A DNA stretch of 64,000 bases from positions 22,180 to 86,179 of the forward strand of contig NZ_PJBZ01000052.1 of assembly GCF_002835995.1 (NCBI RefSeq). The letters run 5' to 3'. Shown piece after piece: positions 1-8,037 of the stretch (position 1 is its first letter; each line of letters begins with the position of its first letter). The position numbers were made by a program, and so were the translations under genes. This stretch comes from Psychromonas sp. Urea-02u-13 (GTDB taxonomy: Bacteria; Pseudomonadota; Gammaproteobacteria; Enterobacterales; Psychromonadaceae). The notes under the pieces are model-generated. The model saw only the letters and a program-made list of their open reading frames with translations, was not told the origin of the DNA and ran no database searches.

Positions 1-1340
1 TTCTAAGGTCTGTTTTTTGACTTGATCTTGAGTGAGGGAATAATCCCCTTTGAGCTTGCCGCGTGAAGGTTTGTCGGTTTTATTAAAATAATAAGCCAGC
101 TCAAGCGCATAACTTGAAAGTGCCAGAAGTACCATGATATTGATTGCTCTGATAACACGACTTTTACTGGCCATTAATAAAGTGGAAAGCGAGACAACTA
201 CTGCAACTTGTAACCATGACCACCATTTAAGCGTGGTATTAAAACGCTCATACAAATCGCCCATCGGATCATCTACAAAGAACAATTCAGAAGCGATTAA
301 GAACACTGAGAACGTCGCCACAAACAGCCAAATAAGCGGTTGTTTTTTACCCAAGTAAAGCCCAATAGACAGTAACAATAGCTGTGGCCAAAGTAGCAAT
401 AAACCAGACAGCATAGGAGTGTGATTTTCGCTGCTGACCCACTTAATTGATAACGCTAATGCACTACGCGTAAATTCATTTAAAAATGGCACCATTAAAA
501 ATAACGGAATCAAACCACCTAAAATAACCGCTTTCCAATGAACACTCTTTTTACTGATTAAGCGATAGGCTATCCAAGCAAAGACTAACATCGCTTGTAA
601 CGGTAAAACCCAGGTATTAGTTATCCACATCAACGGTCCGGTTGACACCAAAATAGCTTGGTAAGCCGCTTTTGTCGGAGGGGCGTTTGCGTTAACGGGG
701 TGCGCGCGAGGTTGCTCAATCAATAAAATAGCAGTAATGGCAATTAGCACTAATAAGAAGCCACCAAGAGGCGGATGAAAATCCCCCTGCATGGTTAAAT
801 AACCAATGGTCTCAATAGGCAGGTCAGGGTTTTGTTGTGCTTTTACCCCCTCTTCAACGCCCATTAATGCTTTACCAAAATCCGTATTGACGTTTTTATC
901 GTACATGCCAATAAAACGCACGCTTGACCATAAACGACTCATAGACTCAAAACTTTGCCCACTGGCCTCTGTTGCATTGGCTTGATACATAAAAGGCACA
1001 AAGGCACTAATACCTGTACCGCCCATTACAATCGAGGTGACTAATAAAATACGAGGTAAATATTTTGTCGTTGCTAATGAAGCAATATTCCATACCAGAC
1101 TCACCATAAAGGCGAGTAATACCGCAAAAGCAACGTTATAGGTCATACCAATAGGCAGTGCTAACCAACGGCCAAGTAACGCGCCACAATAATGTTGGAA
1201 TGCGTAATAATAGTTAAAGGTATAAGGAGGGAGCCAGTTATCAACCGCAGGTAATGTTTGACCACTATAATAGTTACTCAAAAAGGCGAGGTCAGTAAGA
1301 TCTTCCGATTGTCCGTTTATATCGGGAAACGCCAAAGCAA
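1..1340 (-). pseudogene. DUF2298-family polytopic membrane protein, C-terminal part, out of frame with its N-terminus and cut by the window edge
   Basis: Reading leftward, one frame is open from about 1340 to base 1 and continues outside the window. The translation is very hydrophobic and has DUF2298 (Chlor_Arch_YYY) hallmarks: a triple-Tyr stretch FNYYYAFQHYCGALLG, then GDFHPPLGGFLL and, near the edge, FFVDDPMGDLYERFNTTLKWW. It joins the N-terminal ORF (1317-1634) only by a -1/+2 frame change near 1320-1340; in the shifted frame the junction reads FPDINGQSEDLTDLAFL, which is what the family has after its N-terminal helices. The downstream frame is uninterrupted for over 430 codons, so the lesion is either recent or a base-calling error. 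Members are poorly characterised, with a glycosyltransferase-like membrane architecture suspected. Family assignment is from motif memory and moderately sure. Confidence 0.6.
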
Positions 1341-1634
1341 ACCATAAATAAGGCCGATAAAGAAAACTAATTCTGCACCGCTATATTGCTTTAATAGTGT
1401 TGTTTTGTTTTTTGAAATAATAAATAGTGAGGCGATGGTGGTAATAGGCCATAACCAATTAAGGTTACCTAAACCAACAAAGTGTTCGATAAAAAATAGC
1501 GACAAGCAAATAAACAGTAATCCACTTACTTTTGCCAGTGCATAGTTATTGACCCAACGTGTTGCCACTAGAGCTAACGCTGAAAAATTAATGGCAATAA
1601 TCAGTACCATTAAAAAGATGAAAATTAGGTGCAT
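1317..1634 (-). CDS. N-terminal fragment of the DUF2298-family membrane protein
   Basis: This 105-residue ORF starts with ATG at 1634 behind a good AAGGAG site and consists of three to four hydrophobic helices. It stops at TAA (1317-1319) just after GLLWRFPI. The adjacent frame continues without a break into the rest of the membrane protein, so this is the amino-terminal piece of one gene and not an independent small protein. A single missing or extra base between about 1320 and 1340 would restore the fusion. If the frameshift is genuine, the product would be only a short membrane peptide. Confidence 0.6.
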   Translation of the reverse strand: MHLIFIFLMVLIIAINFSALALVATRWVNNYALAKVSGLLFICLSLFFIEHFVGLGNLNWLWPITTIASLFIISKNKTTLLKQYSGAELVFFIGLIYGLLWRFPI

Positions 1635-2124
1635 AATACACTCCTTGTATTAGCAACACTCATATTAGCAAACAAGAACTACGCTAAGTTCCTGTTTTTT
1701 TTAATATAAACGCCTTATTTGCAAGATTAAAAGTTGAGGCACTATAACAAAATTTATCTGATCGAGATAAAAATTTACAGAGCAAGGTTAGATTCTTTGA
1801 GTGATTTAACATATCACCCCTACGAAACGGTCATTTCGTCTACCAATAAAGAGATATGAATAAAAAAACATCTGCCATTGCTTATACTTTAAGCGTGTCC
1901 TATTTCACAAAAAGGGACTGTTGGTAGGTTACCTAAATCTCATTTTGTTAAAGAAATTAACGTAATCACTGAAATTAGCTTACAATACGTTTGCTTTTTT
2001 AGGGATGATTAATAGAGTAGGCAAATTGGCCAATAAGCTGATTTTGTTAACTACTGGGGCACTCTAAAAAGGTCGATTTAGTAATTCTTTATTTATTCCT
2101 ATTTACCTTTGAGGTTATTTTATT
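1635..2124. other. 490-bp intergenic region upstream of the RRM gene
   Basis: This AT-rich stretch separates the leftward membrane protein from the rightward RRM gene and must hold both promoters. I see no terminator hairpin, repeat or RNA gene. The last ~150 bases before 2125 have no convincing ORF and end in a GAGGT ribosome binding site, so a longish leader for the RRM mRNA is possible. Confidence 0.3.
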
Positions 2125-2601
2125 ATGAAGTCAAACACTTCAATCTTGCTTTCTATCGCGGTTGCGATTTTAGGTTACATCATTATTGCTGTTGCAGGCT
2201 TAGCACTTCCAGTTGAAGTTTCATTTGCAATTGGCGCTATCGCTACAGGTCTCGCGATCCAATTCATCAAAACAGGCAAATCTACAAGCTCAACGAGCAG
2301 TAGTGCACCTGAAGGTGATTTTGCGACAACAACGCTTTACGTTGGTAACTTACCTTACCGTGCAAATGAGATGGCAATACGCACTCTTTTTGCAGAACAA
2401 GGAAAAGTACTTTCAGTGCGTTTAATGAAAGACAAACATACGGGAAAACGCCGTGGTTTTGGTTTTGTTGAAATGCCAGAGAAAGACGCAGAAAAAGCGA
2501 TTATCGTATTAAATGAGAAAGAGTTTCAAGACCGCTCATTAAAAGTACGCGAAGCAAATGAACGCGCTCCACGTTCTGAGCAACAAGATGCTGAAATTTA
2601 A
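2125..2601 (+). CDS. RRM-domain RNA-binding protein with N-terminal membrane helices
   Basis: A 158-residue protein. Residues 1-48 form two hydrophobic segments (SILLSIAVAILGYIIIAVAG and VEVSFAIGAIATGLAIQFI), followed by a Ser/Thr-rich linker (about 50-65). One RNA recognition motif occupies about 68-145, with RNP2 (TLYVGNL) and RNP1 (KRRGFGFVEM) intact, including the aromatic residues that stack on RNA. The tail is charged. Bacterial RRM proteins of this kind are often cold-inducible and bind single-stranded RNA; tethering to the membrane is unusual but recurs in marine gammaproteobacteria. GAGGT precedes the ATG at 2125 and an intrinsic terminator follows. It appears monocistronic. RNA targets cannot be read from sequence. 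Confidence 0.85.
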   Translation: MKSNTSILLSIAVAILGYIIIAVAGLALPVEVSFAIGAIATGLAIQFIKTGKSTSSTSSSAPEGDFATTTLYVGNLPYRANEMAIRTLFAEQGKVLSVRLMKDKHTGKRRGFGFVEMPEKDAEKAIIVLNEKEFQDRSLKVREANERAPRSEQQDAEI

Positions 2602-2637
2602 CCTTTAACTTTTGAAAGGTTATAAGGTTAAATGATA

Positions 2638-2660
2638 AACGCCCTACTGGGCGTTTTTTT
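2638..2660 (+). terminator. Rho-independent terminator of the RRM gene
   Basis: The arms AACGCCC and GGGCGTT surround a 4-base loop and are followed by a run of T. It lies 36 bases after the RRM stop codon. Confidence 0.85.
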
Positions 2661-2718
2661 ATGCCTAAAATATAATATATCTCGGATACGCCAATCTACA
2701 TATGAATTCTACAACGTA

Positions 2719-3060
2719 TATACTCGTTACCAATCAAGGTGCTTTGTTCAGTCGCTAGCTCGCTTCTTATCGAACTATGGCAAGGCAAGACGCAACATGA
2801 TGACCTTTCGAGCAATTAACTGCGTTAATTCTCTATCGGTAGAATGAAATAAAATACTTTCATTCTTTAATGGCTAGCCCTTATCAAATGTTGCAACGCA
2901 GAATTTGTTTCCGAGCTAGCGACCCGTAGGGCAAGCGATGAGGCAAACACCTTCGTTGTTAGGAAGTATTGATTGAACCAGTTAGACCTTCAACTTCCTG
3001 CCTAAAATCTGTTCACCTCATCACTTGCTGAACTTTGCAACTTGAATGGTGACGGGTATA
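2719..3060 (+). repeat. 342-bp MITE-like repeat, copy 1
   Basis: This non-coding element is about 97% identical to the inverse complement of 28951-29292. Its ends are imperfect terminal inverted repeats: TATACTCGTTACCAATCAAG on the left against TATACCCGTCACCATTCAAG read inward from the right. GTCGCTAGCTCG recurs as a subterminal inverted repeat. Both copies are bounded by TATA, compatible with a TA or TATA target duplication. It encodes no transposase; a 71-codon ORF through it looks accidental. Mobilisation in trans is inferred. Confidence 0.8.
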
Positions 3061-3190
3061 ATTATATCAATTCCACTAACTAACTGATCAATCTTACTGG
3101 TTAAAAGAAGCTATTTCCGCGTTGCAAGTTTTGTAAAGGGAACAACCATTAATCATTAATCATTAAATTAATGGAATTGGTATTATAATA
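3061..3190. repeat. ~130-bp inverted-repeat (MITE-like) element adjoining copy 1
   Basis: The left end (ATTATATCAATTCCACTAA) and the complement of the right end (ATTATAATACCAATTCCATT) form imperfect terminal inverted repeats of about 30 bp. The interior is short and non-coding. It directly abuts the 342-bp element, so one element may have landed next to the other. Single copy in this window; mobile origin is inferred from structure. Confidence 0.5.
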
Positions 3191-3550
3191 ATTTTTTAGT
3201 GAATAGAGGTTATTGATGAAATAATTTCAATGTAAGCTAGTAGGTAGATTAAGCGTAACAAACATATATTATATCAACGCATGCAAGTCAGTTGAAATGT
3301 GATAATGAGCCACTCGCTATTTATTTAAACATCTGATAAACAACGCCAAATTGTAGCAACAAGCAAATTACTCTAGAGTAAAATCACGTAGGCATTGCTC
3401 TATGTGATTAAATCAATTGACTGCCCATCGTTTTATACCCTTATAAATACTAGCGAACAATTAGTTTACAACCTTACCCTTCAATCTCATTTTATCTAAA
3501 ATTGCACTAAACTAAACGGTAATCACTTGTGCTTTTACAAAGGTATTCTT
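3191..3550. other. Intergenic region upstream of the antiporter gene
   Basis: About 360 bp without a gene. A candidate sigma-70 promoter, TTGACT near 3417 with an AT-rich -10 (CTTATA/TATAAA) about 17-19 bp downstream, could serve the antiporter. Nothing else stands out. Confidence 0.3.
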
Positions 3551-6034
3551 ATGCATATTGATAGCAGTATTCTGGTGTTAATGTTTGTCATACTATCGTT
3601 GTTATTAGGTGCAATAGTAAAGTCGTTGCCTAAAATACTCACCTCTCCTTATAGCGTTGTGTTGCTTTTAATCGGTCTTGCTTTTGGTTTATATAATCGT
3701 AGCTTTCACATCACAGAAAACATCCCTGCTTTACAATATGCGTTAACGCAACTCGCAGCTATCGATCCTCACCTTATTTTATTGCTGTTTTTACCTACGC
3801 TTATTTTTGAATCTGCGTTTGCAATGGAAACCCACCTGTTTAAACGTATGTTCAGCCAAATTGCAATTCTTGCTATCCCAGGGTTGATTTTAACCACTTG
3901 CTTAACCGCTCTATTGGCTTATTATTTTTTCCCCTGGCAATGGTCATGGACAGTTTGTTTTCTATTTGGTGCACTGATTAGCGCCACCGACCCAGTGGCA
4001 GTGGTTTCATTGTTAAAAGAGGTAAGCTCTCGTAAACGTTTAGAAACATTAATTGAGGGGGAATCTTTGCTTAATGATGGTACAGCTATTGTATTATTCA
4101 CCCTATTTTATGGCATGTTGAGCCTTGGCGGTAATGGCTCATTTAGCTTTATCAGTATCTCCATAAGTTTTTTTGAAGTGGTTTTACTCGGTTTATTTAT
4201 TGGCGGAGCAATAGGGGCAATAATATTATTTTGGATAGGCCGTTTGTTTAATCAACCAATGATTGAAATAACACTGACCATCTCAGGTGCTTACCTTGCT
4301 TATTTCATTGCTGAAAATCTATTTCATGTTTCCGGAGTGGTTTCTGTTGTTACCCTAGCGCTATTATTAGCAAGTATCGGGCGTACCCGAATATCCCCAG
4401 AAGTCGCCGGTTTTCTTCATCATTTCTGGCAAATGATGGCACATATCGCTAATACTTTAATCTTTATATTAGTGGGTATTATTATCGCATCACGTATTCG
4501 CCTCGATGTCTTAGAATGGTGGTTCACCTTAGGTGGATTATATTTTGCTATTCAATTTATTCGTGCAATCTCTGTTTTCACCTTTATGCCTTTATTAAAA
4601 AGAATCGGCATTGGCATTAACAAAGCAAAAGCGTTGGTATTAATTTGGGGCGGATTACGTGGTGCCGTTTCGTTAGCTTTAGCATTAATCATTGCCCAAG
4701 ATAATATGATTAATAAAGAGGTCGGAGATCAGATCCTATTTCTAACTGCAGGTATTGTGGTGTTAACTATTGTGATTAACTCCAGTAGCATGACCTTACT
4801 ACTAAAAATATTAGGTTTAGATAAGTTACCACCCGCTAAGCAAGCAAGTCTTGAAAAAGCACAATTAACTATTAAAAAACGTCTATTAACCACGCTACCA
4901 ACGCTCAAAGAAAATGAGTTTTTACAACGTGCAAATTGGCCAAAATTAGATAAAGAGCTTGTTTCTTTTAGAGATAATACAGGTAATAAAAAAACAGCGA
5001 ATGAACAATCACAATCCAAAGCACTAACACAAGGAGACCAATCCATTGCCTTTAAGCGTCGCTTATTAGAGATAGAGCGACAATTTTATTGGTCGAAATT
5101 CAAACAAGGCTCACTAACGGGCCTTGCCACAAAACAATTGGTGAGCGCAGTTGAAACAGCCCTTGATGGCACACCACAAATGTCACCTCGCCAGAGCTTG
5201 TTTGACTTTTGGAAGACGCCAGCTTATTTGCGACTATTTAACCATATTCCATGCCTAAACCGCGTTATTGTATACCTTTCTTTTGAACGCTTAGCACTCA
5301 GTTATGATACGGCTCGTGGATTTGTGCAAGCACAACAGGAGATACAAAAACACTTACAGGTACTCTCTCCTTCAGCAACTGAAACAGATCTAGTTGGACA
5401 GGAAATCGAAAATAACAAAAACCAAACTCGTTTACACATCAAACAACTACGTGACAATTTCCCAGACCTTTCCTACAGCTTAGAAACCCATAGTGCACAC
5501 AGATTAATGCTTAACTTGGAACGCGTTTATTTGGCAGAACTAATTGATGAGGGGGTATTAGATGTAAGCGAAGCGGATAAATTAATGCAGGAGATAGAGT
5601 ACAAGCTAGCTCATCTGCATCAACAGCCACATCGTGTAAGCATTAATGAGATAAATAATCAGATAAAATCAATACCCTGGGCAAAAGGGATAAAAACAAG
5701 TAGCTTAACCGCCCTTGCCAAACTGGCTAAACGGCAAATTTATAACGATGGAGAGCTTATATTTAGACAAAATAACGTGGCAACAAGCGTTGCTCTTTTG
5801 CTACATGGGCATGTTGAATTAACCTCTATCTCACAAGGGCTAGTTATCAACAGTGGTGAACTCTTAGGGTTATATGCATTTTTAAGTGGTCGTCACCCAT
5901 GTAGCGCTAAAGCACTCACTCCAGTGGAACTTATTTGGTTTGACATTCAAAAATTACAAAAAATAATTGCTAAAGATAAGCACCTAGGGGAACTGTTCGC
6001 TCAAAAAATTGAGCAAGAGGCAGAGTACAAATAA
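3551..6034 (+). CDS. CPA1-family Na+/H+ antiporter with C-terminal cyclic-nucleotide-binding-like domain
   Basis: An 827-residue inner-membrane antiporter exchanging Na+ (or K+) for protons. Residues ~1-420 hold about 12 helices with the CPA1 core: [11 protein letters not shown], the ion-binding [10 protein letters not shown] near 145, and [15 protein letters not shown]. The cytosolic half (~420-827) is mostly helical, and about residues 735-815 resemble a cNMP-binding/Crp-type beta-roll ([21 protein letters not shown]). The layout recalls plant SOS1 and sperm NHE. I chose ATG 3551 because AAAGG lies 7-8 bases upstream and the helical domain begins there; a TTG eight codons earlier (3527) is the alternative. 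Monocistronic. Ligand binding by the tail is unproven because the Arg that contacts the cyclic phosphate is not obvious. Confidence 0.88.
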   Translation: MHIDSSILVLMFVILSLLLGAIVKSLPKILTSPYSVVLLLIGLAFGLYNRSFHITENIPALQYALTQLAAIDPHLILLLFLPTLIFESAFAMETHLFKRMFSQIAILAIPGLILTTCLTALLAYYFFPWQWSWTVCFLFGALISATDPVAVVSLLKEVSSRKRLETLIEGESLLNDGTAIVLFTLFYGMLSLGGNGSFSFISISISFFEVVLLGLFIGGAIGAIILFWIGRLFNQPMIEITLTISGAYLAYFIAENLFHVSGVVSVVTLALLLASIGRTRISPEVAGFLHHFWQMMAHIANTLIFILVGIIIASRIRLDVLEWWFTLGGLYFAIQFIRAISVFTFMPLLKRIGIGINKAKALVLIWGGLRGAVSLALALIIAQDNMINKEVGDQILFLTAGIVVLTIVINSSSMTLLLKILGLDKLPPAKQASLEKAQLTIKKRLLTTLPTLKENEFLQRANWPKLDKELVSFRDNTGNKKTANEQSQSKALTQGDQSIAFKRRLLEIERQFYWSKFKQGSLTGLATKQLVSAVETALDGTPQMSPRQSLFDFWKTPAYLRLFNHIPCLNRVIVYLSFERLALSYDTARGFVQAQQEIQKHLQVLSPSATETDLVGQEIENNKNQTRLHIKQLRDNFPDLSYSLETHSAHRLMLNLERVYLAELIDEGVLDVSEADKLMQEIEYKLAHLHQQPHRVSINEINNQIKSIPWAKGIKTSSLTALAKLAKRQIYNDGELIFRQNNVATSVALLLHGHVELTSISQGLVINSGELLGLYAFLSGRHPCSAKALTPVELIWFDIQKLQKIIAKDKHLGELFAQKIEQEAEYK

Positions 6035-6065
6035 CCTCTACCTCTCTGAACAGAAAGTGTTTGTT

Positions 6066-6360
6066 TTGCTAAATAAATTAAAAATGCAAACTCTCTTGCG
6101 GTATCTTCAAAGAGCTTGAAGCGCCCTGATTTTCCGCCGTGTCCTGATTCCATATCGGTGTATAAAAGTAGTTGATTATCATCGGTTTTCAGCTCACGTA
6201 ACTTAGCAACCCACTTAGCAACCTCCCTGTATTGTACTTGTGAATCATGCAATGCTGTGGTCACTAAAATATTAGAGCGAATGAAAAACTTATTTTGGAA
6301 GTGATCAATGCTGTATTCATGATCTCGCTGACGTGCTAAAAAAGGCACATAATCTTCTGG
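6066..6360 (-). pseudogene. Internally deleted ptrB (oligopeptidase B) fragment
   Basis: About 300 bp strongly resembling two separated parts of intact ptrB (8038-10095). Bases ~6070-6265 match the last ~70 codons ([35 protein letters not shown]). Bases ~6262-6360 match codons ~270-295 ([16 protein letters not shown]). The two meet at AATATT, a short sequence present at both points in the intact gene, so about 320 codons including the catalytic serine were lost. The original stop is gone; the frame runs on into the antiporter tail. It retains the catalytic-His region but cannot be an active peptidase. It is most simply a duplication remnant. Confidence 0.85.
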
Positions 6361-6462
6361 GCAAAAGTTATATGCAGTTTGTTACACTAATGCACAAAAT
6401 CATTGTGCCTCGTTCTATCATTCGAGCTGAGACAGCTAAATAAGGTATAAAAAATCCTAAAT

Positions 6463-7275
6463 ATGAAAGCACTCATTAATACAATTAACACTTTAGAAAC
6501 GGGCAATAACCCACTCCCCTTTTCTATCTACTCTTCAACTAAAGAGCAGAATTTATTAAATGTTCCCGTCATCAAACCTTTATTAATTGCCATACTCAGT
6601 GGTGATAAACAGCTGGGTGAAGATACAGATATCACTTGTACAGCAGGCGAATTTGTATTTTTATCCAACACAGCTTCGGTCAACATGCGCAACATTCCTA
6701 AACAAAATTCCTACCATGCTTTATTAATCGAATTCGATTACCAAGACTTTGAAAATTTACAAATTAATAGCGCTAATGAAGCGACACTTTGTATTGGTGA
6801 TATCACCGAAACGCTGGCCAAGTGCTTAGAGCAATTTGTCGAATGGTCTGCTTGGGCACCCGTCGAATTATGGCCTTTACGCAGAAAAGAGATCCTGCAA
6901 TTACTCTGTCATATGGGTCATAAAGAAATTTTATCAATGGCCACAGATACTAACCTTGCACATCAAGTTCACGCTTTTTTCAGTGACCAATTGGCGCATT
7001 CTGGCACACTCTCCTCAGAGTATATTTGTCATCAACTGGCGATGAGCGAATCAACATTACGGCGCAAGCTAAAATCACAAAACACCACAGCGCAAGAGAT
7101 AAAAGATCAAGCCAGATTGGGTCTTGGCTTACACCTTTTACAATCAACGCATGATGCCATTGGCCTGATTGCTGACCAATGTGGATATCAGTCTCAATCG
7201 CGTTTCACAGAGCGCTTTAAAGCTTTATTTGGATTAACTCCCTCTGAGCTTAGAAAAACAAAATTGACGGATTAG
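6463..7275 (+). CDS. AraC-family transcriptional regulator
   Basis: A 270-residue protein. The N-terminal ~150 residues form a likely cupin-type sensor (TAGEFVFLSNTASV). The last ~100 carry two helix-turn-helix motifs typical of AraC proteins: LSSEYICHQLAMSESTLRRKL, then DAIGLIADQCGYQSQSRFTERFKALFGLTPSELR. The second is the classic AraC signature. It sits between the ptrB fragment and a PEBP-family gene on the same strand, with ~100 bp before the latter, so it might control that gene or the antiporter. No effector can be inferred. Confidence 0.88.
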   Translation: MKALINTINTLETGNNPLPFSIYSSTKEQNLLNVPVIKPLLIAILSGDKQLGEDTDITCTAGEFVFLSNTASVNMRNIPKQNSYHALLIEFDYQDFENLQINSANEATLCIGDITETLAKCLEQFVEWSAWAPVELWPLRRKEILQLLCHMGHKEILSMATDTNLAHQVHAFFSDQLAHSGTLSSEYICHQLAMSESTLRRKLKSQNTTAQEIKDQARLGLGLHLLQSTHDAIGLIADQCGYQSQSRFTERFKALFGLTPSELRKTKLTD

Positions 7276-7372
7276 GGCGAAAAGATGAACGCTTAGGCGC
7301 TAAACACAAAGAATAGAAAGGGTAAAATAGTCACTCAATTAACCAAGCAAGCCACCATTAATAGGGATTATT

Positions 7373-7930
7373 ATGCGCCAATCATTGAAAATACTTTCTG
7401 CTTTATCACTTAGCCTTTCTGTTTCAGCCTTTGCTGGGTCTTTAACCCTTTCTAGCCAAGATATTAGCCAAGGTGAACTCATGGATAAAAACCAAGAGTT
7501 TGTAGGTTTTGGCTGCTCAGGTGGTAATTTATCACCGCAGCTAACATGGGAAAATGCACCTAAAAACACTAAAAGCTTTGCTATCACAGCTTATGATCAC
7601 GATGCGCCAACAGGCAGTGGTTGGTGGCACTGGCAAGTTGTAAATATTCCCTCTAACGTCAGTACGTTAGGAAGTAATGCAGGCAGTACAACAGAAAATT
7701 TATTACCCGCTGGTAGTGTGCAAATTCAGAATGATTATGGAAGCAGAGGTTTTGGCGGTGCTTGCCCACCAGCAGGACACGGAGTACATCATTATCAATT
7801 TACTATTCATGCACTTTCCGTTGAAAAACTTGAGCTACCCGATAATGCTTCGGGTGCATTAGCCGGTTATATGATCAATGCAAACAGCATTGAATCAAGC
7901 ACCATTGAATCTCTCTACAAACGGGATTAA
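7373..7930 (+). CDS. YbhB/YbcL (PEBP, Raf kinase inhibitor-like) family protein, exported
   Basis: A 185-residue protein beginning with a clear signal peptide (~1-21, cleavage near SAFA/GS). The PEBP fold follows, with the ligand-pocket motif AYDHDAPTGSGWWHW and the later GHGVHHYQFTIHAL. Bacterial members bind small anionic ligands; their physiological role is not settled. Export suggests a periplasmic location. Expression ends at the long hairpin shared with the convergent ptrB gene. Confidence 0.88.
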   Translation: MRQSLKILSALSLSLSVSAFAGSLTLSSQDISQGELMDKNQEFVGFGCSGGNLSPQLTWENAPKNTKSFAITAYDHDAPTGSGWWHWQVVNIPSNVSTLGSNAGSTTENLLPAGSVQIQNDYGSRGFGGACPPAGHGVHHYQFTIHALSVEKLELPDNASGALAGYMINANSIESSTIESLYKRD

Positions 7931-7966
7931 ATATTAGCGTCGATTAAATTTTTCCTCGCCTATAAA

Positions 7967-8009
7967 AAAGTAGGGGCAATATAAATACTATTTATATTGC
8001 CCCTACTTT
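7967..8009. terminator. Bidirectional intrinsic terminator between the PEBP gene and ptrB
   Basis: A perfect 19-bp stem with a 5-base loop, running from AAAGTAGGGGCAATATAAA to its complement. A-rich and T-rich flanks allow termination of both convergent transcripts. Confidence 0.85.
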
Positions 8010-8037
8010 AATCAACAACTTAACCTCTATGTTAAGA

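Noticed and set aside
2632..2847. 71-codon ORF overlapping the terminator and the first 342-bp repeat.
   Set aside because: It begins inside the terminator and the protein has no recognisable features; the second copy does not preserve it as a coding sequence.
6001..6348. Independent 115-residue protein on the minus strand after the antiporter.
   Set aside because: Its sequence is two disjoint parts of ptrB fused, with a read-through tail antisense to the antiporter end; treated as a pseudogene.
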